Source of the DNA: Paenibacillus_F sp047238265
GTDB lineage: Bacteria > Bacillota > Bacilli > Paenibacillales > NBRC-103111
Assembly: GCF_047238265.1 (NCBI RefSeq)
Contig: NZ_JBDFMM010000001.1
Span: forward strand, 5,332,001-5,396,000
Reading direction: 5' to 3'
Length of the DNA: 64,000 bases
The notes under the pieces are model-generated. The model saw only the letters and a program-made list of their open reading frames with translations, had not been told where the DNA came from and did not search any database. The position numbers and the translations under genes were made by a program. Of this stretch, positions 17,497-29,300 are shown piece after piece (positions within the stretch are counted from its first letter, which is position 1; the number at the start of each line of letters is the position of its first letter).

Positions 17497-17525
17497 ATTA
17501 TATCGAATACCAAAGATAAATGCAA
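17497..17525 (-). promoter_or_regulatory. Probable SigA promoter of the S10 operon
   Basis: Minus-strand TATAAT at 17497-17502 is a perfect -10. The -35 TTGCAT (17520-17525) is 17 bases upstream and matches three of six positions. The surroundings (17503-17590) are A/T-rich. The rest of the 433-base gap between tuf and rpsJ holds the leader and the tuf terminator. Confidence 0.6.
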
Positions 17526-17686
17526 CATTTTTATACGACAAATATCTAGAAACAAAAAGGTTTCCGAAAATGTCGCTTTCATGTGCATAATCGTTCGATT
17601 TTCTTTATGAATCGTGTGCTTGTTGACGTCTTTGCCGCCTCAGCATGTGTATGACCGAACTTCATTGACCGATTAATCACTTTCAT

Positions 17687-17719
17687 ATAAAAAGGCCCCG
17701 CCACCAAGGGCAGGGCCTT
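17687..17719 (-). terminator. Intrinsic terminator of the str operon (after tuf)
   Basis: Stem AAGGCCC-GCC (17692-17702) pairs with GGC-GGGCCTT (17710-17719) with one internal mismatch, and is followed on the minus strand by TTTTTAT. It lies about 70 bases after the tuf stop and separates the str operon from the S10 operon. Confidence 0.85.
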
Positions 17720-17791
17720 CGTCTTACTTCGTTACAGTACAGGGGTCTCGTTACAGTACGTGTTTCATATGAAGATCGTCGTTAGACGAAA

Positions 17792-18983
17792 TTATTTGCT
17801 GATTGTTGCTACTGCGCCGGCGCCAACAGTACGGCCGCCTTCACGAATCGCGAACTTAGTACCTTGCTCGATAGCGATTGGGTTGATCAGTTCTACCGTT
17901 ACGGTGATGTTATCACCAGGCATAACCATTTCAGTACCTTCTGGCAGGGTGATGATACCCGTTACGTCAGTTGTACGGAAGTAGAACTGAGGACGGTAAC
18001 CTGTGAAGAAAGGCTTATGACGGCCACCCTCTTCTTTAGTCAGAACGTAGATTTGTGCAGAAAAGTTAGTGTGCGGGTTAACGGAACCCGGCTTCGAAAG
18101 AACTTGTCCGCGCTCGATGTCTTTACGGTCTACACCACGAAGCAGTGCGCCGATGTTGTCACCAGCTTGAGCGGAATCAAGAAGCTTACGGAACATTTCT
18201 ACGCCTGTAACTACGCATTTGCGAGTTTCTTCAGCGATACCGACGATTTCAACTTCGTCTTGTACTTTAACAGTACCACGCTCTACACGGCCTGTAGCAA
18301 CTGTACCACGACCTGTGATGGAGAATACGTCCTCGACAGGCATAAGGAAAGGCTTGTCAGTTTCGCGTTCTGGAGTTGGGATGTAAGTATCAACTTGCTC
18401 GAAGAGCTCGATGATTTTGTCAGCCCATTCGCCGTCTGGGTTTTGCAGAGCTTCACGAGCGGAACCACGAATGATCGGAGTGTCGTCGCCTGGGAACTCA
18501 TACTCGGAAAGAAGATCACGGATCTCCATTTCAACCAGTTCAAGAAGCTCTTCGTCTTCAACCATGTCGCATTTGTTCATGAATACGACGATGTAAGGAA
18601 CGCCTACTTGACGGGAAAGAAGGATGTGTTCGCGAGTTTGCGGCATAGGGCCGTCAGACTGCGGATACAACCAGGATCGCTCCGTCCATTTGAGCCGCGC
18701 CAGTGATCATGTTTTTAACATAGTCGGCGTGACCTGGGCAGTCAACGTGAGCGTAGTGACGGTTAGGAGTCTCGTACTCTACGTGTGCTGTGGAGATAGT
18801 GATACCACGCTCGCGCTCTTCTGGTGCTTTATCGATTTGGTCGAAAGCTACTGCAGATCCACCATATCTTTTGGACAGTACGTTAGTGATCGCAGCTGTC
18901 AGAGTTGTTTTACCGTGGTCGACGTGACCAATAGTACCGATATTAACGTGCGGTTTATTACGTTCGAATTTAGCCTTTGCCAT
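17792..18983 (-). CDS. tuf: Elongation factor Tu, reading frame broken by a one-base insertion in this sequence
   Basis: Delivers aminoacyl-tRNA to the ribosomal A site as a GTPase. The ATG at 18983 follows a GAGGAGG site. The first frame gives GHVDHGKTT (P-loop) and DCPGHADYV (G3) up to ILVVSA, then meets UGA. The second frame resumes at DGPMPQTREH and runs through NKCD (G4) to the normal C-terminus ending GAVATISK. Removing the A at 18658 (plus strand) restores a 396-residue EF-Tu, the family length. No second tuf is in the window. Because EF-Tu is essential and the rest is pristine, I read this as a likely sequence error rather than a dead gene. A +1 ribosomal shift at GUC-U-GAC is a remote alternative. 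Confidence 0.9.
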
Positions 18984-19028
18984 GTTAAACAATTCCTCCT
19001 CGGGATAAAGTTTAAGCTTAATTTTATA

Positions 19029-21104
<2,076 letters not shown>

Positions 21105-21139
21105 GGTTTTGTCTCCTTCCTAATTCGAGGATCTGAATC

Positions 21140-21610
21140 CTACCAACGGTAGTGAGCAAACGCTTTGTTCGCTTCTGCCATTTTGTGTACATCTTCACGT
21201 TTCTTAACGGAAGAACCGGTGTTGTTGCTAGCGTCGATGATTTCGAAAGCCAGTCTCTCTTCCATGGTTTTCTCACCACGAAGACGAGAGTAGTTTACGA
21301 GCCAACGCAGACCAAGAGTCGTACGACGCTCAGGTTTAACTTCGATCGGAACTTGGTAGTTAGCACCGCCGACACGGCGAGATTTAACTTCCAGCACCGG
21401 CATGATGTTCTTGATGGCTTGTTCGAAAACTTCCATCGGCTCCTTACCGGTACGCTCTTGCACGAGTTCAAATGCGTTGTATAGAATCGATTGTGCTACC
21501 CCTCTTTTACCGTCGATCATGATGCGGTTAATCAAGCGAGTAACCAATTTGCTGTTGTAAATCGGATCTGGCAATACGTCTCTGCGTGTTACTGGACCTT
21601 TACGAGGCAT
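21140..21610 (-). CDS. rpsG: 30S ribosomal protein S7
   Basis: Nucleates assembly of the 30S head and contacts E-site tRNA. The 156 residues start MPRKGPVTRRDVLPDPIYNS and contain GGANYQVPIEV and ARLRGEKTM-like sequence (here SRLRGEKTMEERLA). It is second of the str ribosomal pair after rpsL. Confidence 0.98.
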   Translation of the reverse strand: MPRKGPVTRRDVLPDPIYNSKLVTRLINRIMIDGKRGVAQSILYNAFELVQERTGKEPMEVFEQAIKNIMPVLEVKSRRVGGANYQVPIEVKPERRTTLGLRWLVNYSRLRGEKTMEERLAFEIIDASNNTGSSVKKREDVHKMAEANKAFAHYRW

Positions 21611-21652
21611 AGTGATCCCCCTTTCCCCAAAAAATAAATGCTTGAAAAATTA

Positions 21653-22072
21653 TTACTTCTTAACTTTAGGACGCTTCGTACCGTATTTGGAACGAGCTTG
21701 CATACGGTTGTTAACACCGGACGTATCCAGTGCACCGCGAACGATGTGGTAACGTACCCCCGGAAGGTCTTTAACCCTTCCGCCGCGAATCAGAACAACA
21801 CTGTGTTCTTGCAGGTTGTGTCCGATACCCGGAATGTATGCAGTAACCTCTACACGGTTCGTCAAACGCACACGTGCGTATTTACGAAGTGCGGAGTTCG
21901 GTTTTTTCGGAGTCATTGTACCTACACGAGTACAAACACCACGTTTTTGTGGAGCGCTGATTTCCGTGGACTCTCTTTTCAGGGCGTTGAAACCTCTTTG
22001 GAGAGCTGGGGATTTCGATTTAACGACTTTAGCTTGACGTCCTTTACGAACTAGCTGGTTAATTGTTGGCAT
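21653..22072 (-). CDS. rpsL: 30S ribosomal protein S12
   Basis: Decoding-centre protein that sets accuracy. The 139 residues contain TPKKPNSALRK and GGRVKDLPGVRYHIVRG; the lysines at the two classical streptomycin-resistance positions are wild type. The N-terminal region carries a short insertion (SPALQRGFNALKRESTEIS) common in Bacillales. Confidence 0.98.
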   Translation of the reverse strand: MPTINQLVRKGRQAKVVKSKSPALQRGFNALKRESTEISAPQKRGVCTRVGTMTPKKPNSALRKYARVRLTNRVEVTAYIPGIGHNLQEHSVVLIRGGRVKDLPGVRYHIVRGALDTSGVNNRMQARSKYGTKRPKVKK

Positions 22073-22230
22073 GCCGCCACCTCCTCTCTAGCATTTGTTA
22101 CTTCCTTTATTGCAAGCCCACAGATCCAGGCGAGTCGTAAAAAAGCAAAGGAAAGTTTTTGTTTTTAGACTCAGCAAAAATAAGCTGGTTATTCTCACAT
22201 GAAATCTAGAAACAAAAACACTCGGCCTTA

Positions 22231-22482
22231 CTATTTATCGACGATCGCAGCCACAGCGGCTCCCACTTCGATTCCACATGCTTTTCCAAGCAGCTTCATA
22301 GAATCTACGTAAGTAATCTCTATTCCTGATTTGGTACAGAGATTAACAATCTTAGTAGTCAATCGCGGATCTGCATCTTTGGCAACAATAACTTCTAATG
22401 CCTGACCAAGCTCGACGCTTTTCGTTGCTTGCTTTGTGCCGACACTTAATTTCGACGCCTGTTTTACTTTGTCATATGTCAT
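22231..22482 (-). CDS. rplGB: L7Ae-family ribosome-associated K-turn-binding protein
   Basis: An 83-residue protein of the L7Ae/L30e fold (YbxF family), which binds kink-turn RNA. The motif KDADPRLTTKIVNLC and the C-terminal segment with GKACGIEVGAAVAAI are characteristic. Its natural RNA target is not settled in the literature. It is the first gene of the str operon, transcribed from the promoter at 22537-22565, and 158 bases separate it from rpsL. Confidence 0.93.
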   Translation of the reverse strand: MTYDKVKQASKLSVGTKQATKSVELGQALEVIVAKDADPRLTTKIVNLCTKSGIEITYVDSMKLLGKACGIEVGAAVAAIVDK

Positions 22483-22536
22483 AATCCCATATCCCCCAAA
22501 GAACAGGAAAGAATATTAATTTAGGCACACTACGAT

Positions 22537-22565
22537 ATCTTAGCATCTCGGCAGGGTAGTGTCAA
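22537..22565 (-). promoter_or_regulatory. SigA promoter of the rplGB-rpsL-rpsG-fusA-tuf operon
   Basis: Minus-strand TTGACA (22560-22565), a 17-base spacer and TAAGAT (22537-22542). Perfect -35 and a position 55 bases upstream of rplGB make this the main promoter of the str operon. Confidence 0.8.
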
Positions 22566-22573
22566 GAATATTA

Positions 22574-22615
22574 CCCGTCTCCTTTGATATTTTTTACACA
22601 CTCTCGGGAGACGGG
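22574..22615 (-). terminator. Hairpin terminator after rpoC
   Basis: A perfect 9-bp stem pairs 22574-22582 with 22607-22615 around a 24-base A/T-rich loop, 26 bases after the rpoC stop. The following minus-strand sequence TAATATTCTT is only moderately U-rich, so termination may be partial. It is immediately followed by the str operon promoter. Confidence 0.5.
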
Positions 22616-22640
22616 CCTTTTATTGCCGAATCAGTTCCGT

Positions 22641-25600
22641 TTATTCAACGGATACCGCTTCTTTTTCTGCATTTTCTTCTTCAGCCGGCTCCTGGTTCGG
22701 ATCTACGACCCGGATGTTCCGGTAACGGGTCATACCCGTACCTGCAGGAATCAGCTTACCGATGATAACATTCTCTTTGAGACCGAGCAGCTGATCGACT
22801 TTGCCTTTGATTGCGGCATCCGTCAATACGCGTGTCGTCTCTTGGAAAGACGCTGCGGAGAGGAAGGAGTCCGTCTCCAGCGATGCTTTCGTAATCCCGA
22901 GAAGAATCGGTTTGGCAACGGCAGGTTCTTTATCCGCAAACAAAGCTACTTTGTTCGCTTCTTCGTATTCGTGCATATCTACGAAGGAACCTGGCAGAAG
23001 CGTAGTGTCACCCGCATCAACGATACGGATTTTGCGAAGCATTTGACGAATCATAACTTCGACGTGCTTATCGTTAATTTCTACACCCTGGTTCCGGTAA
23101 ACGCGTTGAACCTCTTGAAGGATGTAGTTTTGAACGCCACGGATACCTTTGATACGGAGCATTTCCTTCGGATCGATCGAACCTTCGGTAAGCTCATCCC
23201 CGGCTTCGATCGTCTGACCGACAATCGCTCTTACACGGGAACCGTACGGCACCGCATATACACGGGATTCGGCTTCGCCCTGAACTTCAATTTCACGGCG
23301 ATCCTTGGCTTCGCGGATCTCTTTAACAAGTCCGTCGATTTCGGAGATAATCGCTTGACCTTTCGGATTCCGGGCTTCGAAAAGCTCTTGAATACGCGGA
23401 AGACCTTGCGTGATATCGTCTCCGGCAACGCCCCCGGTATGGAACGTACGCATGGTAAGCTGGGTTCCGGGCTCACCGATGGATTGAGCCGCGATAATAC
23501 CGACAGCTTCCCCGATTTCAACGTGCTGGCCCGTCGCCAGGTTACGTCCGTAACACTTCTTGCAGACCCCGTGACGGGAGCGGCAGCTAAGCACGGAACG
23601 AATTTGAAGACGTTCGATATTCGCATCGATGATCGCGTTCGCAATGTTCGCTTCGATTAGCTCATTGCGGTTAACGATAACTTCGCCCGTTTCCGGATGA
23701 CGAATCGTTTCGAACGCGTAGCGGCCTTCAATACGGTCAAACAGGTCTTCAATAACTTCTTTGCCGTCCTGAATTTTGCTGACGATGAAACCTTTGTCCG
23801 TTCCGCAATCGTCTTCACGGACGATAACGTCCTGGGCTACGTCAACGAGACGACGAGTCAGGTAACCCGAATCCGCTGTACGAAGGGCCGTATCGGCAAG
23901 ACCTTTACGGGCACCGTGCGTGGAAATAAAGTATTCCAAGACGGTAAGACCTTCACGGAAGTTCGATTTAATCGGCAACTCGATAATTTTACCGGACGGG
24001 TTGGCCATCAGACCACGCATACCGCCCAGCTGAGTGATTTGCGATTTGTTACCCCGCGCTTTGGATTCCACCATCATGTTGATGGAGTTGTATTTGTCGA
24101 GGGATCTCATCAGGATATCCGTGATTTCATCCTTCGTTTTACTCCAGATCGCGATAACACGGTCATAACGCTCGTCATCGGTAATAAGACCGCGACGGTA
24201 TTGGTTCGTTACTGTGCGTACCTTTTCTTCGGAATCTTCGAGGATCTTCTTCTTCTCGTTAGGTACCACAACATCGGCCACGGCAACCGTGATACCGGCT
24301 TTAGTGGAGTATGTGAAGCCGAGTTCTTTGATCTTGTCGAGAATGACCGAAGTTTTGGTCGTATGGTAATTACGGAAGCACTCGGCAATAATCGAACCGA
24401 GGTAGTCTTTACCGACCGCTTTCGCTTCGGGAAGCTCTTCCATTCTTGCACGGATGTTGGAGCCTTTTTCAAACACGAAATAGTCATCGGAAGGACCGTT
24501 AAGCAGATTCGCTTTAGTCGCATCATTGATGTACGGGAAATCATCAGGGAAAATCTCGTTGAAGATGATTTTACCGATAGTCGTAATCAGATAAGCGTTT
24601 TGCTGAGCTTCCGTAAAGTTCTTCTTGTTCAAAACCTTCGCAGGGATCGCTACGCGGGCATGCAGCTCGGCAGTGCCGTTCTGATAAGCGGAAACGGCTT
24701 CGTTCACGGAACGGAAGATCAGGTTCGCACCGCGGCCATGCTTGTTGTCCGTAGTCAGATAGAAGCTTCCCAGAACCATATCCTGCGATGGAGTGACGAC
24801 CGGCTTGCCGTCTTTCGGGTTAAGAATGTTGCCTGCCGCAAGCATGAGAAGCCGTGCTTCAGCCTGCGCTTCAGCGGAAAGCGGCACGTGAACGGCCATT
24901 TGGTCACCGTCGAAGTCGGCGTTATAGGCCGTACATACGAGCGGATGCAGCTTGATGGCGCGGCCTTCGACCAGAATCGGTTCGAACGCCTGGATACCCA
25001 ATCTATGCAGTGTGGGGGCACGGTTCAGAAGAACCGGGTGCTCCTTAATCACTTCTTCAAGAACATCCCAAACTTCCGGGCTGACACGTTCTACTTTGCG
25101 CTTCGCACTCTTAATGTTATGCGCAAGGCCTTTGTTCACCAGTTCTTTCATAACGAACGGTTTGAACAGTTCCAATGCCATCTCTTTAGGCAGACCGCAT
25201 TGGTACATTTTGAGGCTAGGACCTACAACGATAACGGAACGGCCGGAGTAGTCAACACGTTTACCGAGCAAGTTCTGACGGAAACGGCCCTGCTTACCTT
25301 TCAGCATGTGGCTGAGAGATTTAAGCGGACGGTTACCCGGACCCGTTACAGGACGGCCGCGGCGGCCGTTATCGATCAGGGCGTCAACCGCTTCCTGAAG
25401 CATACGCTTCTCGTTCTGAACGATAATATCCGGTGCGCCCAGGTCAAGCAGACGCTTCAGACGGTTGTTACGGTTAATAACGCGGCGATACAGGTCGTTA
25501 AGGTCGGAAGTCGCAAAACGTCCGCCGTCGAGCTGAACCATCGGGCGAAGTTCCGGAGGAATAACCGGCAGCACATCAAGAACCATCCAGTCAGGACGGT

Positions 25601-26261
25601 TTTTCGAATTACGGAACGCTTCCATTACTTCCAGGCGTTTAATCGCCCGGTTACGGCGTTGGCCTTGTGCTGTTTTGAGTTCTTCTTTCAAGGATTCCAC
25701 GTCTTTATCGATGTCGATATCCTGAAGAAGCTTCTTAACGGCTTCGGCACCCATACCCGCTTGGAAAGCATAGCCGTATTTCTCACGGTAGCTCCGGTAT
25801 TCTTTCTCGGAAAGAAGCTGCTTCTTCTCAAGAGGCGTATCTCCCGGGTCCGTTACTACATAGGATGCAAAGTAGATAATCTCTTCAAGGGAACGAGGAG
25901 ACATATCCAACGCAAGACCCATGCGGCTGGGAATACCTTTGAAATACCAGATGTGGGATACGGGAGCGGCAAGCTCGATGTGTCCCATACGCTCGCGGCG
26001 AACCTTCTGACGTGTAACTTCAACGCCGCAGCGGTCACAAACGACACCTTTGTAACGCACACGCTTGTATTTACCGCAGTGACACTCCCAGTCTTTCGTC
26101 GGTCCGAAAATCTTCTCGCAGAACAAACCTTCTTTCTCCGGTTTCAATGTTCTGTAGTTGATGGTTTCCGGTTTTTTAACTTCCCCACGGGACCACGAAC
26201 GGATCTTCTCAGGTGAGGCCAATCCAATTTTCATAAATTCGAAGTTGTTTACGTCCAACAA
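22641..26261 (-). CDS. rpoC: DNA-directed RNA polymerase subunit beta'
   Basis: Largest core polymerase subunit, which carries the catalytic site. The 1206 residues start MLDVNNFEFMKIGLASPEKIR. The N-terminal zinc ribbon uses C60, C62, C75 and C78. The catalytic Mg-binding motif NADFDGDQMAVHVPL is near residue 450, and a second zinc cluster (CRSRHGVCKKCYGRNL) is near residue 895, followed by the trigger-loop region QSIGEPGTQLTMRTFHTGG. It is 78 bases downstream of rpoB. No frame problem was found. Confidence 0.98.
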   Translation of the reverse strand: MLDVNNFEFMKIGLASPEKIRSWSRGEVKKPETINYRTLKPEKEGLFCEKIFGPTKDWECHCGKYKRVRYKGVVCDRCGVEVTRQKVRRERMGHIELAAPVSHIWYFKGIPSRMGLALDMSPRSLEEIIYFASYVVTDPGDTPLEKKQLLSEKEYRSYREKYGYAFQAGMGAEAVKKLLQDIDIDKDVESLKEELKTAQGQRRNRAIKRLEVMEAFRNSKNRPDWMVLDVLPVIPPELRPMVQLDGGRFATSDLNDLYRRVINRNNRLKRLLDLGAPDIIVQNEKRMLQEAVDALIDNGRRGRPVTGPGNRPLKSLSHMLKGKQGRFRQNLLGKRVDYSGRSVIVVGPSLKMYQCGLPKEMALELFKPFVMKELVNKGLAHNIKSAKRKVERVSPEVWDVLEEVIKEHPVLLNRAPTLHRLGIQAFEPILVEGRAIKLHPLVCTAYNADFDGDQMAVHVPLSAEAQAEARLLMLAAGNILNPKDGKPVVTPSQDMVLGSFYLTTDNKHGRGANLIFRSVNEAVSAYQNGTAELHARVAIPAKVLNKKNFTEAQQNAYLITTIGKIIFNEIFPDDFPYINDATKANLLNGPSDDYFVFEKGSNIRARMEELPEAKAVGKDYLGSIIAECFRNYHTTKTSVILDKIKELGFTYSTKAGITVAVADVVVPNEKKKILEDSEEKVRTVTNQYRRGLITDDERYDRVIAIWSKTKDEITDILMRSLDKYNSINMMVESKARGNKSQITQLGGMRGLMANPSGKIIELPIKSNFREGLTVLEYFISTHGARKGLADTALRTADSGYLTRRLVDVAQDVIVREDDCGTDKGFIVSKIQDGKEVIEDLFDRIEGRYAFETIRHPETGEVIVNRNELIEANIANAIIDANIERLQIRSVLSCRSRHGVCKKCYGRNLATGQHVEIGEAVGIIAAQSIGEPGTQLTMRTFHTGGVAGDDITQGLPRIQELFEARNPKGQAIISEIDGLVKEIREAKDRREIEVQGEAESRVYAVPYGSRVRAIVGQTIEAGDELTEGSIDPKEMLRIKGIRGVQNYILQEVQRVYRNQGVEINDKHVEVMIRQMLRKIRIVDAGDTTLLPGSFVDMHEYEEANKVALFADKEPAVAKPILLGITKASLETDSFLSAASFQETTRVLTDAAIKGKVDQLLGLKENVIIGKLIPAGTGMTRYRNIRVVDPNQEPAEEENAEKEAVSVE

Positions 26262-26339
26262 GGAGCAACCCTCCTTAGAATGTGCTAGTTATGGGAAGGA
26301 GGCGGACTGCTATGTCCGCCTTTCCTCTATCAGTTGCAG

Positions 26340-29300
26340 CTATTCGACTCCAATTTCTGCCCCTTCAAGGTTCAGATTAAGCTTGTCACTGGTCGTATCT
26401 TCCTCATCATCGAGTTCTTTCATCTCGATCTCCTCTTCGTCGCCGGACAGGATTTTAACGTCCATACCCAAGCTTTGAAGCTCTTTGATCAATACTTTAA
26501 ACGATTCCGGAACTCCCGGCTCCGGAACGTTCTCGCCCTTGACGATGGATTCGTACGTTTTAACGCGTCCGACCACGTCATCCGACTTCACGGTCAGGAT
26601 TTCCTGAAGCGTGTAAGCCGCACCGTAGGCCTCAAGGGCCCACACTTCCATCTCCCCGAAACGCTGTCCGCCGAACTGGGCTTTACCACCCAGAGGCTGT
26701 TGTGTAACGAGAGAGTAAGGACCCGTGGAACGGGCGTGGATTTTATCATCAACCATGTGCGCCAGTTTGATCATATACATGACGCCAACGGTTACTTCGC
26801 GTTCAAAAGCATCGCCTGTGCGGCCGTCATAGAGCTTGGTTTTACCGTTGCGCTGCATGCCGGCTTCTTCCATCGTGTCAAACACGTCGTACTCGCGCGC
26901 TCCGTCGAATACCGGGGTAGCCACGTGGATACCAAGCGCTCTGGAGGCCATACCCAGATGGACTTCCAGTACTTGACCGATGTTCATACGGGAAGGTACG
27001 CCCAGCGGGTTAAGAACGACTTCTACAGGCGTTCCGTCCGGCATGAACGGCATATCTTCCTCAGGAAGGATACGCGCGATAACCCCTTTGTTACCGTGAC
27101 GTCCGGCCATTTTATCGCCCTCGGAGATTTTACGCTTCTGGGCAATGTAGACGCGAACGAGCTGGTTAACGCCCGGAGGCAGTTCGTCGCCGTTCTCACG
27201 CGTAAATACTTTCACGTCTACGACGATACCGTCGGTTCCGTGAGGAACGCGCAGGGAGGTATCCCTTACTTCACGCGCCTTCTCACCGAAAATCGCGTGC
27301 AGGAGACGCTCTTCGGCCGTCAGTTCCGTTACGCCTTTCGGCGTTACTTTACCGACCAGAATGTCGCCAGCGCCGATTTCGGCACCGACACGGATAATTC
27401 CGCGCTCGTCGAGGTTCTTCAGAGCATCTTCGCCGACATTCGGAATGTCGCGAGTGATCTCTTCCGGACCGAGTTTCGTATCCCGGGCTTCGGACTCGTA
27501 TTCTTCGATGTGAATGGATGTGTACACATCTTCTTTTACAAGTCTTTCGCTCAGAAGGATCGCATCCTCGTAGTTATAACCTTCCCATGTCATGAAGGCA
27601 ACGACTACGTTACGTCCAAGAGCCAATTCCCCTTGTTCCGTGGAAGGACCGTCGGCAAGAATGTCGCCCGCTTTAACAAGCTGGCCCTTTTGAACGATCG
27701 GACGCTGGTTGATACACGTACCTTGGTTGGAACGCATAAACTTGTGAAGCTTATGTTTGATGAGATTGCCGTTAACCATTTTTCCGTCCACCAGTTCCTG
27801 GCGGCGCAGCCAAATTTCATTGCCGGCAACTTTTTCAATAATTCCGTCATGTTTGGCAACAATACAGACACCGGAGTCTTTAGCGGACTTATGCTCCATT
27901 CCCGTACCGACAAGAGGCGCTTTAGGAATAAGAAGCGGAACGGCTTGACGCTGCATGTTCGATCCCATGAGGGCACGGTTGGAGTCATCGTTTTCCAGGA
28001 ACGGAATCAGCGCTGTCGCAACCGATACGACCTGCTTAGGCGATACGTCCATGTAGTCGACGCGCTCTTTAGGCAGAGTCAAGATATCATCTTTATAACG
28101 GACAATGACACTGTCGTTAACGAATGTTCCTTCTTCCGTAAGCTCGGCATTCGCTTGAGCAACGACGTAGTTATCCTCTTCATCCGCTGTCATATACACG
28201 ATTTCTTCCGTAACCACACCGGTCTTCGGATCTACATGGCGGTATGGCGCCTCGATAAAGCCGTACTCATTAATCCGCGCGAAGGTGGACAAGGAGTTGA
28301 TCAACCCGATGTTCGGACCCTCCGGCGTTTCAATCGGACACATCCGGCCATAGTGGGAGTGATGGACGTCACGAACTTCAAAGCCCGCGCGTTCACGCGT
28401 CAAACCACCCGGACCGAGAGCGGACAGACGGCGCTTATGCGTCAGTTCTGCCAGCGGATTCGTCTGATCCATGAACTGCGAAAGTTGGGAGCTTCCGAAG
28501 AACTCCTTGATGGCCGCAATAACGGGACGTATGTTGATCAGAGCCTGCGGTGTAATAACATTCGCATCCTGAATGGACATACGCTCGCGAACGACACGCT
28601 CCATACGGGACAAACCGATACGGAACTGGTTCTGGAGCAGCTCGCCTACGGAACGGAGACGACGATTTCCGAGATGATCGATATCATCCGTGTTTCCGAT
28701 TCCATGCAGAAGGTTTATAAAGTAGTTAATGGACGAAATGATATCGGCCGGTGTAATATTCTTAACGGACTTGTCAATGACAGCGTTAGAAATGACTTTG
28801 ACTACTTTACCGTCTTCAATAGGGGAGTATACATCAATCGTTTGAACCGGAATGATTTCCTCTCCGGCAACTCCGTTAGGCACGGAATAATCTTTGAATC
28901 CGATCTTCTTCTCCAGGAACGGAAGAACCTCATCAAGCAGACGACGGTCAAGCAATTGACCCGCCTCGGCTACGATTTCTCCCGTTTCAGGATCCACAAG
29001 AGTTTCGGCAAGTCGCTGGTTGAACAAGCGGTTCTTGATATGAAGCTTCTTGTTGATTTTGTACCGGCCCACATTGGCGAGATCATACCGCTTCGGATCG
29101 AAGAAACGCGCTACGAGCAGGCTTCTTGCGTTATCCAGAGTCGGCGGCTCACCCGGACGAAGACGCTCGTAAATCTCAATCAGCGCTTTATCCGTTGAAT
29201 CGGTGTTGTCTTTGTCGAGCGTATTGCGTATATATTCATTATCGCCAAGAAGATCAAGAATCTCGGCATCGGTTCCGAATCCAAGTGCACGCAGAAGAAC

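Noticed and set aside
17792..18983. tuf as a true pseudogene
   Set aside because: One base apart from a perfect EF-Tu, no other decay, strong promoter and terminator retained, and the gene is essential; treated as CDS with a probable sequence error.
22074..22230. A promoter in the rplGB-rpsL gap
   Set aside because: The gap is A/T-rich, but no paired -35/-10 with proper spacing convinced me.
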